A stretch of 64,000 bases of DNA from G965227875 sp965227875 (GTDB taxonomy: Bacteria > Pseudomonadota > Alphaproteobacteria > Rhizobiales > JAJFHC01): the NCBI GenBank assembly GCA_965227875.1, contig OZ245783.1, forward strand, positions 4,526,001 through 4,590,000, read 5' to 3'. Under the pieces are notes generated by a model. That model searched no databases and was not told the DNA's origin. It worked only from the letters and a program-made list of their open reading frames with translations. Below, piece by piece: positions 24,601 through 35,420 of this stretch. A program made the position numbers and the translations under genes. Position 1 is the first letter of the stretch. Each line of letters opens with the position of its first letter.

Positions 24601-26532
24601 TTAGTTGTCGAGCCAGAACTGGTCAGGACGGTAGATGCCGAACTGGCTGCCGGGGTCCCACCCGTAGACACCCTTTTCGGGAACGTTGCGGAGCTTCTTG
24701 GATACGACGACCGGCTGGGTTACCCCGGAAACGACGCCGATGATAAAGTTTTCGTCGGCATGGATCTCCAGCATGTTTCGCCAGATCCTCTCCCGTTCCG
24801 CGTCCGAACCCGCTTCCTGCCACGCACTGTAGAGTTCGAGCAGTTCGTCGGCCGCCGCGACGTCGGGGGCCTCTCCGCTCTGGCCCTTCGTTTCGTAGTA
24901 CTGACCCCATTTCGGCCAGGCGAGATTGTCCTGGTGTGTCGGAGCGAGTTCGTGCGGGCTCATGGCCGCCGAAGGTGTTCCGTTGTCCCAGCCCGACCAC
25001 GCGGTCATCAGCGTCGCACCGACATAGGAGCGTTCCCGCAGCACATCGCGCTGCGAAGGCTTGGGATAGACCTTGATGCCGATCTCGCGCCAGGTTTCGC
25101 CGACAAGCTGAAGCATCTGGATCTCGTCGGGATCCTCGCCGGCCGTCTCCACGATGATCTCCGCGCGGCGGCCGTCGGGCAGGATGCGATACCCCTCGGA
25201 GTCCCTCTTGGTCAGCCCGAGTTCATCGAGAATCTTGTTGGCGCGTTTGGGATCGTATTTGGCCCACCGGTCGCCATAGGAGTCCATGAAGAGCGGGCTG
25301 GACTCCAGAACGGCATTCCCGGTCTCGTTGCCGAGACCGAGGTAGAGCGTCCGGTTGATCAGCTTGCGGTCGATGGCGATCGACAGCGCGTTGCGGAACG
25401 CCGTCTGGCGGAACAGGTCGCGCCAGACCTGGTCCTGGGTATTGAGATTGGGATAGAGCGCGAGGTTCGCGGCCTTCGAGATCGGCCAGAGCCTGGTCTC
25501 GTAGAGACCGGAGCGTTCGCCATGCTTGAGGATCGCGATATTGGAGAAGCTGAGGCTTCGCGCCTGGAGATCGGTCTCTCCGGCCACCGCCTTGGCGGGA
25601 ATGAGCTTCGACGAGGCCACGGTGGCGACGATCTCGTCGATATAGGGCAACTGCTGGCCCTTGCTGTCGACCCTGTGGAAATACGGATTCCGTTTCAGCA
25701 CGAAACGGGTCTTCGACTTGCGCGTCGTGTTCACCCAGGGTTGAAGCGTCGGAAGATCGACATTGTTGAACTTGTACATCTCGTCGTGGCGATTGTGGAG
25801 CGCGGCCCAGTTGCGCACCTTGGTGTTCGCGACGAGTTCGTCGATCTTGGCCTTGTCGCCATACTTGATGTGAAACTGCTTGAGGTAATGGGCCGGCCTG
25901 TAGATGAACGGGGGCCTGGAGCGGGCCAGCATCGCGAGGAAGTTCGGGTTGGGCCTGTCCCATGTGTACCGGACGGTGACCTCGTCGATAATCTCCACGA
26001 CCGGCTGTTTGCCGTTGATCAGGAAGGAGGACGGCGGACCGGCCGGAGACAGGTCCTCGTTGTTGGCGATGTCTTCCCAGTAGTAGCGGAAATCTTCGGT
26101 CGTGAACGGGTGCCCGTCAGACCAGCGGTGCCCCCGGCGCAGGGTGAACGTGAAAATCCGTCCTTCCTGCACGTCGACGTCTTTCAGGACATCCGGCTTC
26201 AGTTCGTAGGAGGGCGTGTATCCCACGAGGCGGGCGTAGCCCCACACGACCATGTAGCGAATGGATTTCGACTTGTCGATCAGGGTGTTGATGCTGCCGC
26301 CTACGCGGCCCGTCTGCAATCCCTGGGCTTCGAGGTCGACGACGAGAGCGTCTTCCGGAAGCCGCTTGTCGACAGGATCGATCTTGCCGGCGTCGACGTC
26401 CGCCTTGAGCGACGGCGTCTCGGCCAGTTCCAGGGCGTGGGCAATGCCACCTCCCGGACCGCCCGCAAGAAGGCAGAACAGTGCTGCGGCGATCGCCGAA
26501 CAGCGTGTGAATTCCTTGGCAGGCGAAATCAT
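24601..26532 (-). CDS. Large periplasmic solute-binding protein, family 5 (peptide/opine type)
   Basis: The 643-residue precursor has the signal peptide MISPAKEFTRCSAIAAALFCLLAG and likely cleavage after AHA. It is an SBP_bac_5 protein (FTFTLRRGHRWSDGHPFTTEDFRYYWEDI; AFRNALSIAIDRKLINRTLYLG; SEGYRILPDGRRAEIIVET). It is about 100 residues longer than DppA or OppA, like binding proteins paired with long-loop OppC permeases. A GGGGAGG Shine-Dalgarno favours ATG 26532 (9-nt spacing) over ATG 26538. The substrate is unknown. It lies between the fused ATPase gene and oppB. Confidence 0.9.
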   Translation of the reverse strand: MISPAKEFTRCSAIAAALFCLLAGGPGGGIAHALELAETPSLKADVDAGKIDPVDKRLPEDALVVDLEAQGLQTGRVGGSINTLIDKSKSIRYMVVWGYARLVGYTPSYELKPDVLKDVDVQEGRIFTFTLRRGHRWSDGHPFTTEDFRYYWEDIANNEDLSPAGPPSSFLINGKQPVVEIIDEVTVRYTWDRPNPNFLAMLARSRPPFIYRPAHYLKQFHIKYGDKAKIDELVANTKVRNWAALHNRHDEMYKFNNVDLPTLQPWVNTTRKSKTRFVLKRNPYFHRVDSKGQQLPYIDEIVATVASSKLIPAKAVAGETDLQARSLSFSNIAILKHGERSGLYETRLWPISKAANLALYPNLNTQDQVWRDLFRQTAFRNALSIAIDRKLINRTLYLGLGNETGNAVLESSPLFMDSYGDRWAKYDPKRANKILDELGLTKRDSEGYRILPDGRRAEIIVETAGEDPDEIQMLQLVGETWREIGIKVYPKPSQRDVLRERSYVGATLMTAWSGWDNGTPSAAMSPHELAPTHQDNLAWPKWGQYYETKGQSGEAPDVAAADELLELYSAWQEAGSDAERERIWRNMLEIHADENFIIGVVSGVTQPVVVSKKLRNVPEKGVYGWDPGSQFGIYRPDQFWLDN

Positions 26533-26558
26533 CGGCATGCACCTCCCCTGTGCACAGG

Positions 26559-28457
<1,899 letters not shown>

Positions 28458-28481
28458 GGAACGCTCCGGAGTAGGTTTCAC

Positions 28482-28991
28482 TCAGGGAAAGTGAGCGGAA
28501 TCGATGTCCCGCCCCAACAGGGTCTTCATATTTTGCCTTGTTTGGATATCAAGGTCGAGTCCAAGGCGGCGGGCCTGTGAGTATGCGAATGACGCGAGAT
28601 CTTCGAAGCCATCGAGGTCGCTTTCGAACCGTAGCGTCGACCCGCCCCCCTGGAGTTTCAGCTGCATCCATCCATTCCGGCCATCCTTGCGCGTGGAGTA
28701 GTAGGCAAGGTGAATTGATCCGAGTTGCGCCCAAGTTATACGAACAGATTGCGGCCCGGCTACCCAAATCTGTTCCGTATCGAAACGAATCTGGCTCATC
28801 TGGCGCAGGCGGGTCTGGTAGATGTAGAGAGCGAAAGGCAGTCCGAGCAGAACGACCAGTCCCAGAACGATCGGCGAAGCCGGAAGAAGGACGTACATGA
28901 TGACGGCGAAGCCGAGCCCGAGGGCACCGCGCAGATAGGCACCGCGGAAATAGTCCGCAGGATAACTCAGTTCCCGCCCCGCCTCCGTCAC
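28482..28991 (-). CDS. Small membrane protein with two transmembrane helices, function unknown
   Basis: The 169-residue product starts at a GTG (VTEAGRELSYPADYFRG) that overlaps the deacetylase stop codon (GTGA). A tight pair of hydrophobic helices (about 25-65, GLGFAVIMYVLLPASPIVLGLVVLLGLPFALYI) is followed by a soluble domain with beta-strand pattern (IRFDTEQIWVAGPQSVRITWAQLGSIHLAYYS) that resembles bacterial PH-like domains. That resemblance is by eye only. The longer open frame upstream lies inside the deacetylase gene and is not used. It belongs to the polysaccharide gene series. Confidence 0.7.
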   Translation of the reverse strand: MTEAGRELSYPADYFRGAYLRGALGLGFAVIMYVLLPASPIVLGLVVLLGLPFALYIYQTRLRQMSQIRFDTEQIWVAGPQSVRITWAQLGSIHLAYYSTRKDGRNGWMQLKLQGGGSTLRFESDLDGFEDLASFAYSQARRLGLDLDIQTRQNMKTLLGRDIDSAHFP

Positions 28992-29746
28992 GGCGAGCCC
29001 TCGGCGAACAGGTCCGCCGGCGCGATCCATCCTGCTCCGGCCCGTGAGACCCGTTCGCAGAACCCTTCGAGAAAGCCCCAGATGTCGTCGTCGTGCACGA
29101 GATGGTGGGTCAGCAGACCGATGGGATGTCCGGGCCGGTGTCGTATGGTCTCGGATATCCCGCCGAGCAGTTGCTCTGGCGGAAGCAACCCGCCCCCTCC
29201 ACGCCAGAAGATCGGATCGACGTGCGTATTCGCGATCCGGAGCCCGTTGCCCCCGGGAGTTCGGGACTCGTCCCCGTAACACGAGAGCCCCTTATACCCG
29301 GCGTCTGGAAGCCGCTCGGCGATGGACCGCGATATCCGGTTCCAGGGCGGCACGAGCACAGGCAGGCACTGGTCGCCGAACAGATTGCGCATCCGCACGA
29401 GTGCGTGTCCGAGGTTACGTATTGTCTCGTCCTCGTCGCCGAACTCGCCAAGCTCCTGTTTCTTCCGGTCTGCCGGGGCGTTGTTGCTGTGGGATATGCC
29501 GTGCACGGCCACGCTAAGGCCGGGAACGGGGCGCAACCGGGCGGCCAATCCGGGAGTGGAACCCGAAGGAATACTCGCCACGAGCAAGCCAGTTCCGTAT
29601 CGTTCGACAAACGACAGGAGACGTTCGAGCGCCGGAGTGGCTTCAACGGCGTCGTCATCGCGCCACCAGAAGACGGGCGCTGAACCACCGCGAATCGATT
29701 CGGCGAGAGCGTCCTCGAGAACCGTCCAGTCGATCCGGCCGGTCAT
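28988..29746 (-). CDS. Polysaccharide deacetylase-like (NodB-type) protein
   Basis: A 252-residue cytoplasmic-looking protein with divergent NodB features. The metal/catalytic region is APVFWWRDDDAVEATP (DD pair), the HxxxH motif is SVAVHGISHSNN, and the later conserved stretches are VLVPPWNRISRSIAERL and a His in LLTHHLVHDDD. No signal peptide is seen, unlike secreted deacetylases. It overlaps both neighbours (ATGA upstream, GTGA downstream). It could trim N-acetyl groups from a lipid-linked or cytoplasmic glycan made by the adjacent glycosyltransferases. Confidence 0.8.
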   Translation of the reverse strand: MTGRIDWTVLEDALAESIRGGSAPVFWWRDDDAVEATPALERLLSFVERYGTGLLVASIPSGSTPGLAARLRPVPGLSVAVHGISHSNNAPADRKKQELGEFGDEDETIRNLGHALVRMRNLFGDQCLPVLVPPWNRISRSIAERLPDAGYKGLSCYGDESRTPGGNGLRIANTHVDPIFWRGGGGLLPPEQLLGGISETIRHRPGHPIGLLTHHLVHDDDIWGFLEGFCERVSRAGAGWIAPADLFAEGSP

Positions 29747-30897
29747 GAGGTTGGTTCTTCCGGAAGGGAGAGAATGATGTCGGCGGACCGGTCCGCCCCG
29801 TTGGCCGGCACCGGCTCGAACCGGACCGGCATGTCCGCCAGGGCGCTGTCGACCGCCTTCCGCAAACTGGCCCCGTCGAGTTCGGCCTCACCCAACACCA
29901 CGGCCCTGCCCGCCTCCTGCAAGCGACCGGCCCTCTCTTCCTGTTCGGTTTCGCCGCCGCTCCCCCTGAAAGGTACGAGCACACACGGCACGCCGGACGC
30001 GAGGCTTTCCGCGACCGTATTGTATCCCGCCTGACTGACGGACAGTCTCGCGAAATCGAGCATGGCGGGAAAATCCGCGCGGGCGCGCTCGACGAGGAGA
30101 CGATCATGTCGCCTCGACGTCCACGACGAGAAAGCCTCCTCCGCGATGTTCTGGCCGACGAGAATGCGCCATTGCAACGCGCCTTCGCGGCTGGCTTCGA
30201 TCGCGGCCTCGTAGAGCCGCGTTCCGACCGCGCCGCCGCCCGCGGACACCAGGATCTCCCCGTCGGCGTCCCGGCCGGACCCCGTCTCTGCCGCGCGCGC
30301 GATGTATCCGGTGTAGACCACGCGTCCCGCAATTGTGTCGGGAAGCGAAAAACTGTCCTCCAGATTGGCGATACCCCGGTCGCCGTGGGCAAGACAGACG
30401 TCGTATCTCGCCGTGAACGTGTCCACGGCGGCAGCGGCCTTGTCCTTCGATGACGGCGGTTGCAGGATGTCCCGCACGGAACACGCTACCTTCGGCCGGT
30501 CGGCCAGGCTTCTGCACCAGTCGAGCAAGGGGATGATCTCGGATCTGAACTTTCGGCGCCCGAACGGAAACAGCTCCGTAACGACGACCGTCGGACGAAA
30601 CTCGCGGGCGGCATCGAGGAGCATCTCCTGCCGGCGTCGCATGTAGTCCGTGTCGGGCACGTCGTCCGTGGCCTGCACGAGTCCAGAAAACGCGTCGTCA
30701 GAACTGCGCACCGGCGGCAACTGCACCACATCGACGCCGTCCATATCCACGCCCGCCACCGGAAAGCCACCGAACACGAGCTTTACCGCGGCCCCTCGCT
30801 GTCGAAGGGCACGGGCGATTTCCAGGGCGCGGTACAGGTGGCCCGTCCCCAACAGGTGTGTGACCCAGATAAGAACCCTTGCATCAGGTCTCGGCAT
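29743..30897 (-). CDS. MurG-like (GT28-type) glycosyltransferase
   Basis: A 384-residue GT-B protein. The N-terminal motif is VTHLLGTGHLYRALEIARAL, equivalent to the GGTGGH loop of MurG. The C-terminal nucleotide-sugar site is SQAGYNTVAESLASGVPCVLVPF, with GGETEQEERAGRL as the following loop. It is distantly similar to the protein at 33909-35171, so the cluster holds two related enzymes. It overlaps the phosphatase gene by 14 nt and the deacetylase by 4 nt. Donor and acceptor are unknown. Confidence 0.82.
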   Translation of the reverse strand: MPRPDARVLIWVTHLLGTGHLYRALEIARALRQRGAAVKLVFGGFPVAGVDMDGVDVVQLPPVRSSDDAFSGLVQATDDVPDTDYMRRRQEMLLDAAREFRPTVVVTELFPFGRRKFRSEIIPLLDWCRSLADRPKVACSVRDILQPPSSKDKAAAAVDTFTARYDVCLAHGDRGIANLEDSFSLPDTIAGRVVYTGYIARAAETGSGRDADGEILVSAGGGAVGTRLYEAAIEASREGALQWRILVGQNIAEEAFSSWTSRRHDRLLVERARADFPAMLDFARLSVSQAGYNTVAESLASGVPCVLVPFRGSGGETEQEERAGRLQEAGRAVVLGEAELDGASLRKAVDSALADMPVRFEPVPANGADRSADIILSLPEEPTS

Positions 30898-31483
30898 CGA
30901 GCGACACGTTGAGGCTGATCGGCTTCAGCGCACCGCCGGCGCGGTATTCGAACTCGTGCGCACGCGTCCATTCCGGCTTTACCGGGGGCTTTCCTCTCAT
31001 GTTCCAGCCGAACGCCTGGGACATGAGGGCGCGAATGACCCCCTTGTGCGTGACGACGACGATATCCTCGTCATTGTCCGCCCGATCGTCGAGAAATGCC
31101 AGGGCGCGGGCGCGAAGCTCATGCGGGCATTCGCCATTCACCGGCCGGAAATAGAGCCCGCGCAGTTCGTTCTCGGACATCAGGTGGCTGTATCTGGCGC
31201 GAAGATCGTCGAGACGCTCGCCCTCCCAGTCACCCCAGTTCATTTCCATGAGGCGGGCGTCCCGGGCGATATCGCCCTCGCCGAGGCCGGACAGGATCTT
31301 CGCCGTGTCGACCGCTCGCCTGAGCGGGCTGGCGATCCAGCGGCGTCGCCGGTATTCGTCGGGAACGGTGCGACGCTCGAGCGCCGCGCGACCCTCCGGA
31401 CTGAGGTCGGTGTCCGTCTGACCCTGGATCCTGCGTTCCTGATTCCAGACGGTCACGCCATGTCTGATCAATGTAACTCTCAT
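30884..31483 (-). CDS. Histidine phosphatase (phosphoglycerate mutase-like)
   Basis: A 199-residue protein of the RHG family: catalytic His in TLIRHGVTVWNQE, SPLRRAVDTA, acidic MEMNWGDWEGERL, and the second His in VVVTHKGVIRAL. The usual GHGG/SHGG has become THKG, a mild variation. Members include CobC-like, PGM-like and sugar phosphatases. Within a glycosyltransferase cluster a sugar-phosphate or lipid-linked phosphate substrate is plausible. ATGA overlap with the upstream glycosyltransferase. Confidence 0.88.
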   Translation of the reverse strand: MRVTLIRHGVTVWNQERRIQGQTDTDLSPEGRAALERRTVPDEYRRRRWIASPLRRAVDTAKILSGLGEGDIARDARLMEMNWGDWEGERLDDLRARYSHLMSENELRGLYFRPVNGECPHELRARALAFLDDRADNDEDIVVVTHKGVIRALMSQAFGWNMRGKPPVKPEWTRAHEFEYRAGGALKPISLNVSLDAET

Positions 31484-32628
31484 GCGTGTGTCGATAAGGC
31501 GCGTTTCAGCCCGGCGTCAAGTCGGGCGGCAGCGGCTTCCATCATCCTTTCATCAGCGACGAACTTTGCGGCATTGCGTCCGTACTCTCGTCTCAGTTCG
31601 GTGTCGTCAATCATCCGCACCAACGATTCCTCGAGCGTGCCTGGGGCGTCGGCAGGCGCCAGAAGGCCGGTCCGGCCGTCCATGACGACATCGGGAACCC
31701 CGCGGACCTTGCGGGACACGACCGGCAGTCCGCAGGCCTGGGCCTCCAGAAATGCCATGCCGTAGGCCTCGTTCACGGCAGGCCAGAAATAGAGGTCCGC
31801 CGCGCCGTAGATCTGGCCGAGCTCTTCTTCCGGTCGCGCACCGGCAAGATTAACGCGGCCTGGGTCGAAGTCCGCGAACAACGCCTCGACCTCTTTTCGC
31901 GCGGAGCCGTCCCCGACGATGACCAGGCTCCAGGCCTTGTCCCGGATCCTGTCCAGGACGCTGGCCATCATGCGGTAGCTCTCCAACTTGTCGCCTTCGC
32001 GCATCATGCCGACCGCGAGGATCACCGGTGCGGCGTCATCCAGTCCGAAAAGTTCGATGAGGCGCGTACGACGAACCTCCCGCGCAAGCAGGTCGTCATG
32101 TTCCGGAATGCAATCGAGAAAGGGCGGCAACGAGACCAGCCGGTCATCCGTACCGAGATAATCCGCGAGGCCCGGCCGATCCGTCCGGGTCAGGCAAAAG
32201 TGGATCGCGGCCATGTCGAGCGCATGGCGAACCACTTCGTCATTGTCCGCCCACGGACCATGCCGACGTTTCCTGGCGTAGGATGCTTCCGCTGTAACAT
32301 AAGGTACGGCCAGTTCGGTCGCCACGTTCGGGCCGAGAAAGTCCGGGGCCTTGTAGTAGACGTGGTAACTGAACCAGAGGTCCGGGCGTTCTATCTCGGC
32401 ACTCCGGACCGCCGAAGCGATCCTATCGAACTCCGCATTCGATCGACGCCGGATATCCGCCTGGGCCCGGGCATCTCCCTTCCCTTCATAGGTTCGCAAT
32501 TCCGAAATCAGGCTGACGCGATGCCCGGCATGTCGGAGTGCAGCCATGAGCAGCCGCGCCATGCGACGGTCTCCAGAGGGCACCGGATGTCGGGGAGACT
32601 TCAGGGGTGCATAAAAGGCGACGTTCAT
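31480..32628 (-). CDS. Glycosyltransferase family 4-type protein
   Basis: A 382-residue GT-B enzyme starting MNVAFYAPLKSPRHPVPSGDRRMARLL, with an N-terminal acceptor domain. The GT4 C-terminal domain has AVGMMREGDKLESYRMM, LVIVGDGSARKEVEALF and the E-x7-E motif in NEAYGMAFLEAQACGLPVVS. ATG 32628 overlaps the stop of the preceding GT gene (ATGA). Upstream in-frame codons lie within that gene. Probably adds a hexose to a surface glycan. Confidence 0.88.
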   Translation of the reverse strand: MNVAFYAPLKSPRHPVPSGDRRMARLLMAALRHAGHRVSLISELRTYEGKGDARAQADIRRRSNAEFDRIASAVRSAEIERPDLWFSYHVYYKAPDFLGPNVATELAVPYVTAEASYARKRRHGPWADNDEVVRHALDMAAIHFCLTRTDRPGLADYLGTDDRLVSLPPFLDCIPEHDDLLAREVRRTRLIELFGLDDAAPVILAVGMMREGDKLESYRMMASVLDRIRDKAWSLVIVGDGSARKEVEALFADFDPGRVNLAGARPEEELGQIYGAADLYFWPAVNEAYGMAFLEAQACGLPVVSRKVRGVPDVVMDGRTGLLAPADAPGTLEESLVRMIDDTELRREYGRNAAKFVADERMMEAAAARLDAGLKRALSTHA

Positions 32629-33893
32629 TCCGCTGCGGCTTGGTTCGCAGACGCCTCTCCCCGCCCGAAAAGCGAGGCAAGCCGTTCGAAACATGCATCG
32701 TGGGAAAAGGCCGAGCGCACCCGTTCCCCGCCAGCCGCACCGAGACGGTCGCGTTCCTGCGGATCGGTGATAAGCCTCACGAGCGCGTCCGTCATCGCGC
32801 TTACATCCTCCGGCGGGACGAGCACTCCCGTTTCGCCGTCCAGAACGAGTTCGGGAATTGCGGAGACGTCCGTCGAGACCACCACCAGGTCCTGCGACTG
32901 CGCCTCCATGAGAACGTTGGGCAAGCCGTCCCTGTCGCCGCTCTCGTCTATGCGGCTCATGAGCGCGAAGATGTCGGCGTGCCGCAAGGTTTCGAGCACG
33001 TCGGCCTGGCTCTGCGGGCCGCGCCAGTCGATCCTTTCGCTCAGGCCGAGTTTTACAGCCAGGCTCTTCATATCCGAGGCAAGTTCCCCGCCTCCGATAT
33101 GCACGAACCGCCACGACAACCCGTCCGGCACGTTGGCGAGAGCCTCAAGAAGATCAGGGTAGCCCTTCTTCGGCACCAGCCGTCCGACGGACACGATTGT
33201 GACAGGCGCCTCGGGCGTCCGGCCGTCGCTCGCGCCTCGGGCAACGGAGCTCCTGGGAAACCGGGAAAGATCGATGCCGTGATAGACGAGCGACACCGTC
33301 TTGTCCGCCGACCGCTCCAGATCGTTGAGATGTTCGCAGCCGCTCCGCGTGCAGGTGACGCCCCAACTGGCCGTCTCCATTTTTTCCCTCTTTTCCCAGT
33401 CCGGTATGGTCCAGATATCCTTTGCGTGGGCGGAGAAGCTCCACGGCATCTCCAGGATCATCGAGGCATATCTGGCGGCCGATGACGGCGTGTGAAGGAA
33501 ATGGCTGTAGATGATGTCCGTGCCATCGCGCAGTTCCGCGGCGAGGACCAGCGCCTGGCCGAAGCGGCGGATCCTGTTTCGCGTGAGGTCCCTGCGCAAG
33601 TCCTTCATGAAGGCGGAGCGAGCCGCCTTGTAGCCCGGCCGCCCACGCACCGCCCACCATGAACGCAGGACGCGAAACGGAGCGTCATGAAGGTATTCCG
33701 GGAGATAATTGACCGGCGCGCTGATTTCGTCGTGGACGGGATGGCGCTTGCGATCGGTCGGCCGCCTCAGGGAATAGATGTCGATATCGAGGCCGGACCG
33801 TTCGAGTTCACGGATTTCTTGTGCGATGAATGTCTCTGAGAGCCGCGGATAGCCCTTGAGGACAACGGCGACGCGTTCGATCTTGTCGGGCAT
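32625..33893 (-). CDS. Glycosyltransferase family 4
   Basis: The 422-residue enzyme has the N-terminus VAVVLKGYPRLSETFIAQEIRELERSG, typical of exopolysaccharide GT4 enzymes. The C-terminal donor site shows IVSVGRLVPKKGYPDLLEAL, FVHIGGGELASDM and GDRDGLPNVLMEAQSQDLVVVSTDVSAIPELV (E-x7-E). It starts 15 nt after the upstream glycosyltransferase stop. Likely makes or extends a capsule or exopolysaccharide unit. Confidence 0.92.
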   Translation of the reverse strand: MPDKIERVAVVLKGYPRLSETFIAQEIRELERSGLDIDIYSLRRPTDRKRHPVHDEISAPVNYLPEYLHDAPFRVLRSWWAVRGRPGYKAARSAFMKDLRRDLTRNRIRRFGQALVLAAELRDGTDIIYSHFLHTPSSAARYASMILEMPWSFSAHAKDIWTIPDWEKREKMETASWGVTCTRSGCEHLNDLERSADKTVSLVYHGIDLSRFPRSSVARGASDGRTPEAPVTIVSVGRLVPKKGYPDLLEALANVPDGLSWRFVHIGGGELASDMKSLAVKLGLSERIDWRGPQSQADVLETLRHADIFALMSRIDESGDRDGLPNVLMEAQSQDLVVVSTDVSAIPELVLDGETGVLVPPEDVSAMTDALVRLITDPQERDRLGAAGGERVRSAFSHDACFERLASLFGRGEASANQAAAE

Positions 33894-33908
33894 CGGTGGC
33901 GCTATCTG

Positions 33909-35171
33909 TCAGAGTGCCGCCTGGTCGGGCTTGCTGAAACCGAACCAGGACTGTTTCTTCGGACGGTCGTCCGTCAGCCACGGCCGCGCAAGTTCATGAA
34001 CCTTCTCGAAACCGCCGAGCAGGTTTGGGATGAAGGCGTCGGATGGCCTTGGCTGTGTCATGAGCGCGTGAAGCGCATCGGCCATGATATCGGGGTCGCG
34101 CGGCCCGTCATGGGCTTCCTGCGGGTCGACCAGCATGCGGATCAGGCCGAGTTCCTCGGCCTTGCTCGCCCGGAGATACTGTTCCTTTCGGGGAATCGTT
34201 CGCGGGACCACGAGCGCAGGCTTGTCGAGCGTCAAGAGTTCGCAGAAGGTGTTGTAACCGCCCATCGCGACAATGGCCTTGGCCTTGTCGACGAGATGTT
34301 CGATCTGGGCGTGGAAGACGATTGCATCGACGTTTTCCAGTTCTTCCGCCCTTTCCTGGAACTCCACCTGCTTTTCCGCGGACATGAAGGGACCAAGCAC
34401 CAGAAGCGCCGGCAAGGGAATGTCCTTCCGGTTTTCATACGCTGTGAGGATCCAGTCGATCAGTCCTTCGCCGTCTCCGCCTCCGCCGGTCATGACGAGG
34501 AAATACTCGCTGCTCGTGATGTCCGGCCAGTGTTTCGCGGGAATGGGCTGCGGCAGGGGTCTGGGCAGATACCCCGTGTAGGAGATCTTGTCCGACACCG
34601 ACTTGGGCACGTCCAGTCCGACGAGCGGATCGTAGATTTCACGCAGGCCGTATACCCACACTTCATCATAGAATTTTTCGATGGCGGGGATCGCCCCCTT
34701 ACGCGACCATTCCGGCGCCAGCAATTGTTGCTCGTCAAGCACGTCGCGCAGCCCGAGCACTATGCGGGTGCCGCGCTTCTTCAGCATGGACAGCGTATTC
34801 TCGATCTCGCCGCGCAGGCCGAGGGGTTCCTTGTCGACGAGGAAAATGTCCGGGTCGAAAATGTCGGCGGTGTGCTGGATGATGGATTCCCTGATCCGCA
34901 CCGTCTCGTCGATGTTCAGGTGGAGATTGAGGGATGTGTAGTCGCCGTTTCGCAGCTTGATGACGCCGGGGACGCGGACGAAATCAACCCGTGAGCGGAA
35001 GTCGAATGCGCCGATGATCGGCGACCCGGTCAGAATGAGCGCGGAAAGTTCCGGTTCCCGTTCGACGAGGCTGTGCGCAATCGCGCGGCAACGCCGCAAG
35101 TGCCCCAGTCCGAAAGTGTCGTGACTGTAAAGCAGTATTCGAGAGCCGCTTTTGCGGGGAGACAACCGCAT
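33909..35171 (-). CDS. MurG/GT28-like glycosyltransferase, first gene of the polysaccharide series
   Basis: A 420-residue GT-B protein with the N-terminal loop YSHDTFGLGHLRRCRAIAHSL and the C-terminal site AIVAMGGYNTFCELLTLDKPALVVPR followed by EQYLRASKAEELGL. The central region (LREIYDPLVGLDVP, SYTGYLPRP) is typical of a proteobacterial family usually annotated as glycosyltransferase and not biochemically defined. It heads the twelve-gene minus-strand series. A TATACT -10-like element is 21-26 nt upstream of the ATG. Confidence 0.82.
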   Translation of the reverse strand: MRLSPRKSGSRILLYSHDTFGLGHLRRCRAIAHSLVEREPELSALILTGSPIIGAFDFRSRVDFVRVPGVIKLRNGDYTSLNLHLNIDETVRIRESIIQHTADIFDPDIFLVDKEPLGLRGEIENTLSMLKKRGTRIVLGLRDVLDEQQLLAPEWSRKGAIPAIEKFYDEVWVYGLREIYDPLVGLDVPKSVSDKISYTGYLPRPLPQPIPAKHWPDITSSEYFLVMTGGGGDGEGLIDWILTAYENRKDIPLPALLVLGPFMSAEKQVEFQERAEELENVDAIVFHAQIEHLVDKAKAIVAMGGYNTFCELLTLDKPALVVPRTIPRKEQYLRASKAEELGLIRMLVDPQEAHDGPRDPDIMADALHALMTQPRPSDAFIPNLLGGFEKVHELARPWLTDDRPKKQSWFGFSKPDQAAL

Positions 35172-35191
35172 ATTCGGACACCTGCCTACTC

Positions 35192-35197
35192 AGTATA
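35192..35197 (-). promoter_or_regulatory. Possible -10 element (TATACT) for the polysaccharide gene series
   Basis: TATACT on the minus strand, 21 nt before the first glycosyltransferase start. At standard spacing no good -35 is present; TTGTAA appears only with a 20-nt spacer. The leader would be about 15 nt. The rest of the 249-nt divergent region has nothing else I can call on this strand. Confidence 0.35.
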
Positions 35198-35420
35198 CCG
35201 GGCGTGGTCGGAAGTTTTTACAAGCCGCGCTGGTTCAGGCCGCACGTCCCCCAACGCGCTGTCACCACGGGAACTATTGCATAAAAATCGTTTGGTCGGA
35301 ACCAATAATCTCTTTACGGTGTAACCGGCATCGGGAAGATACACGGTCGTCAGGGGGGAACAGGCGCCGCGGCAGCCAATCCTGTTCTATCGTCATAAAA
35401 ACACAAGCCATTGTTATCTG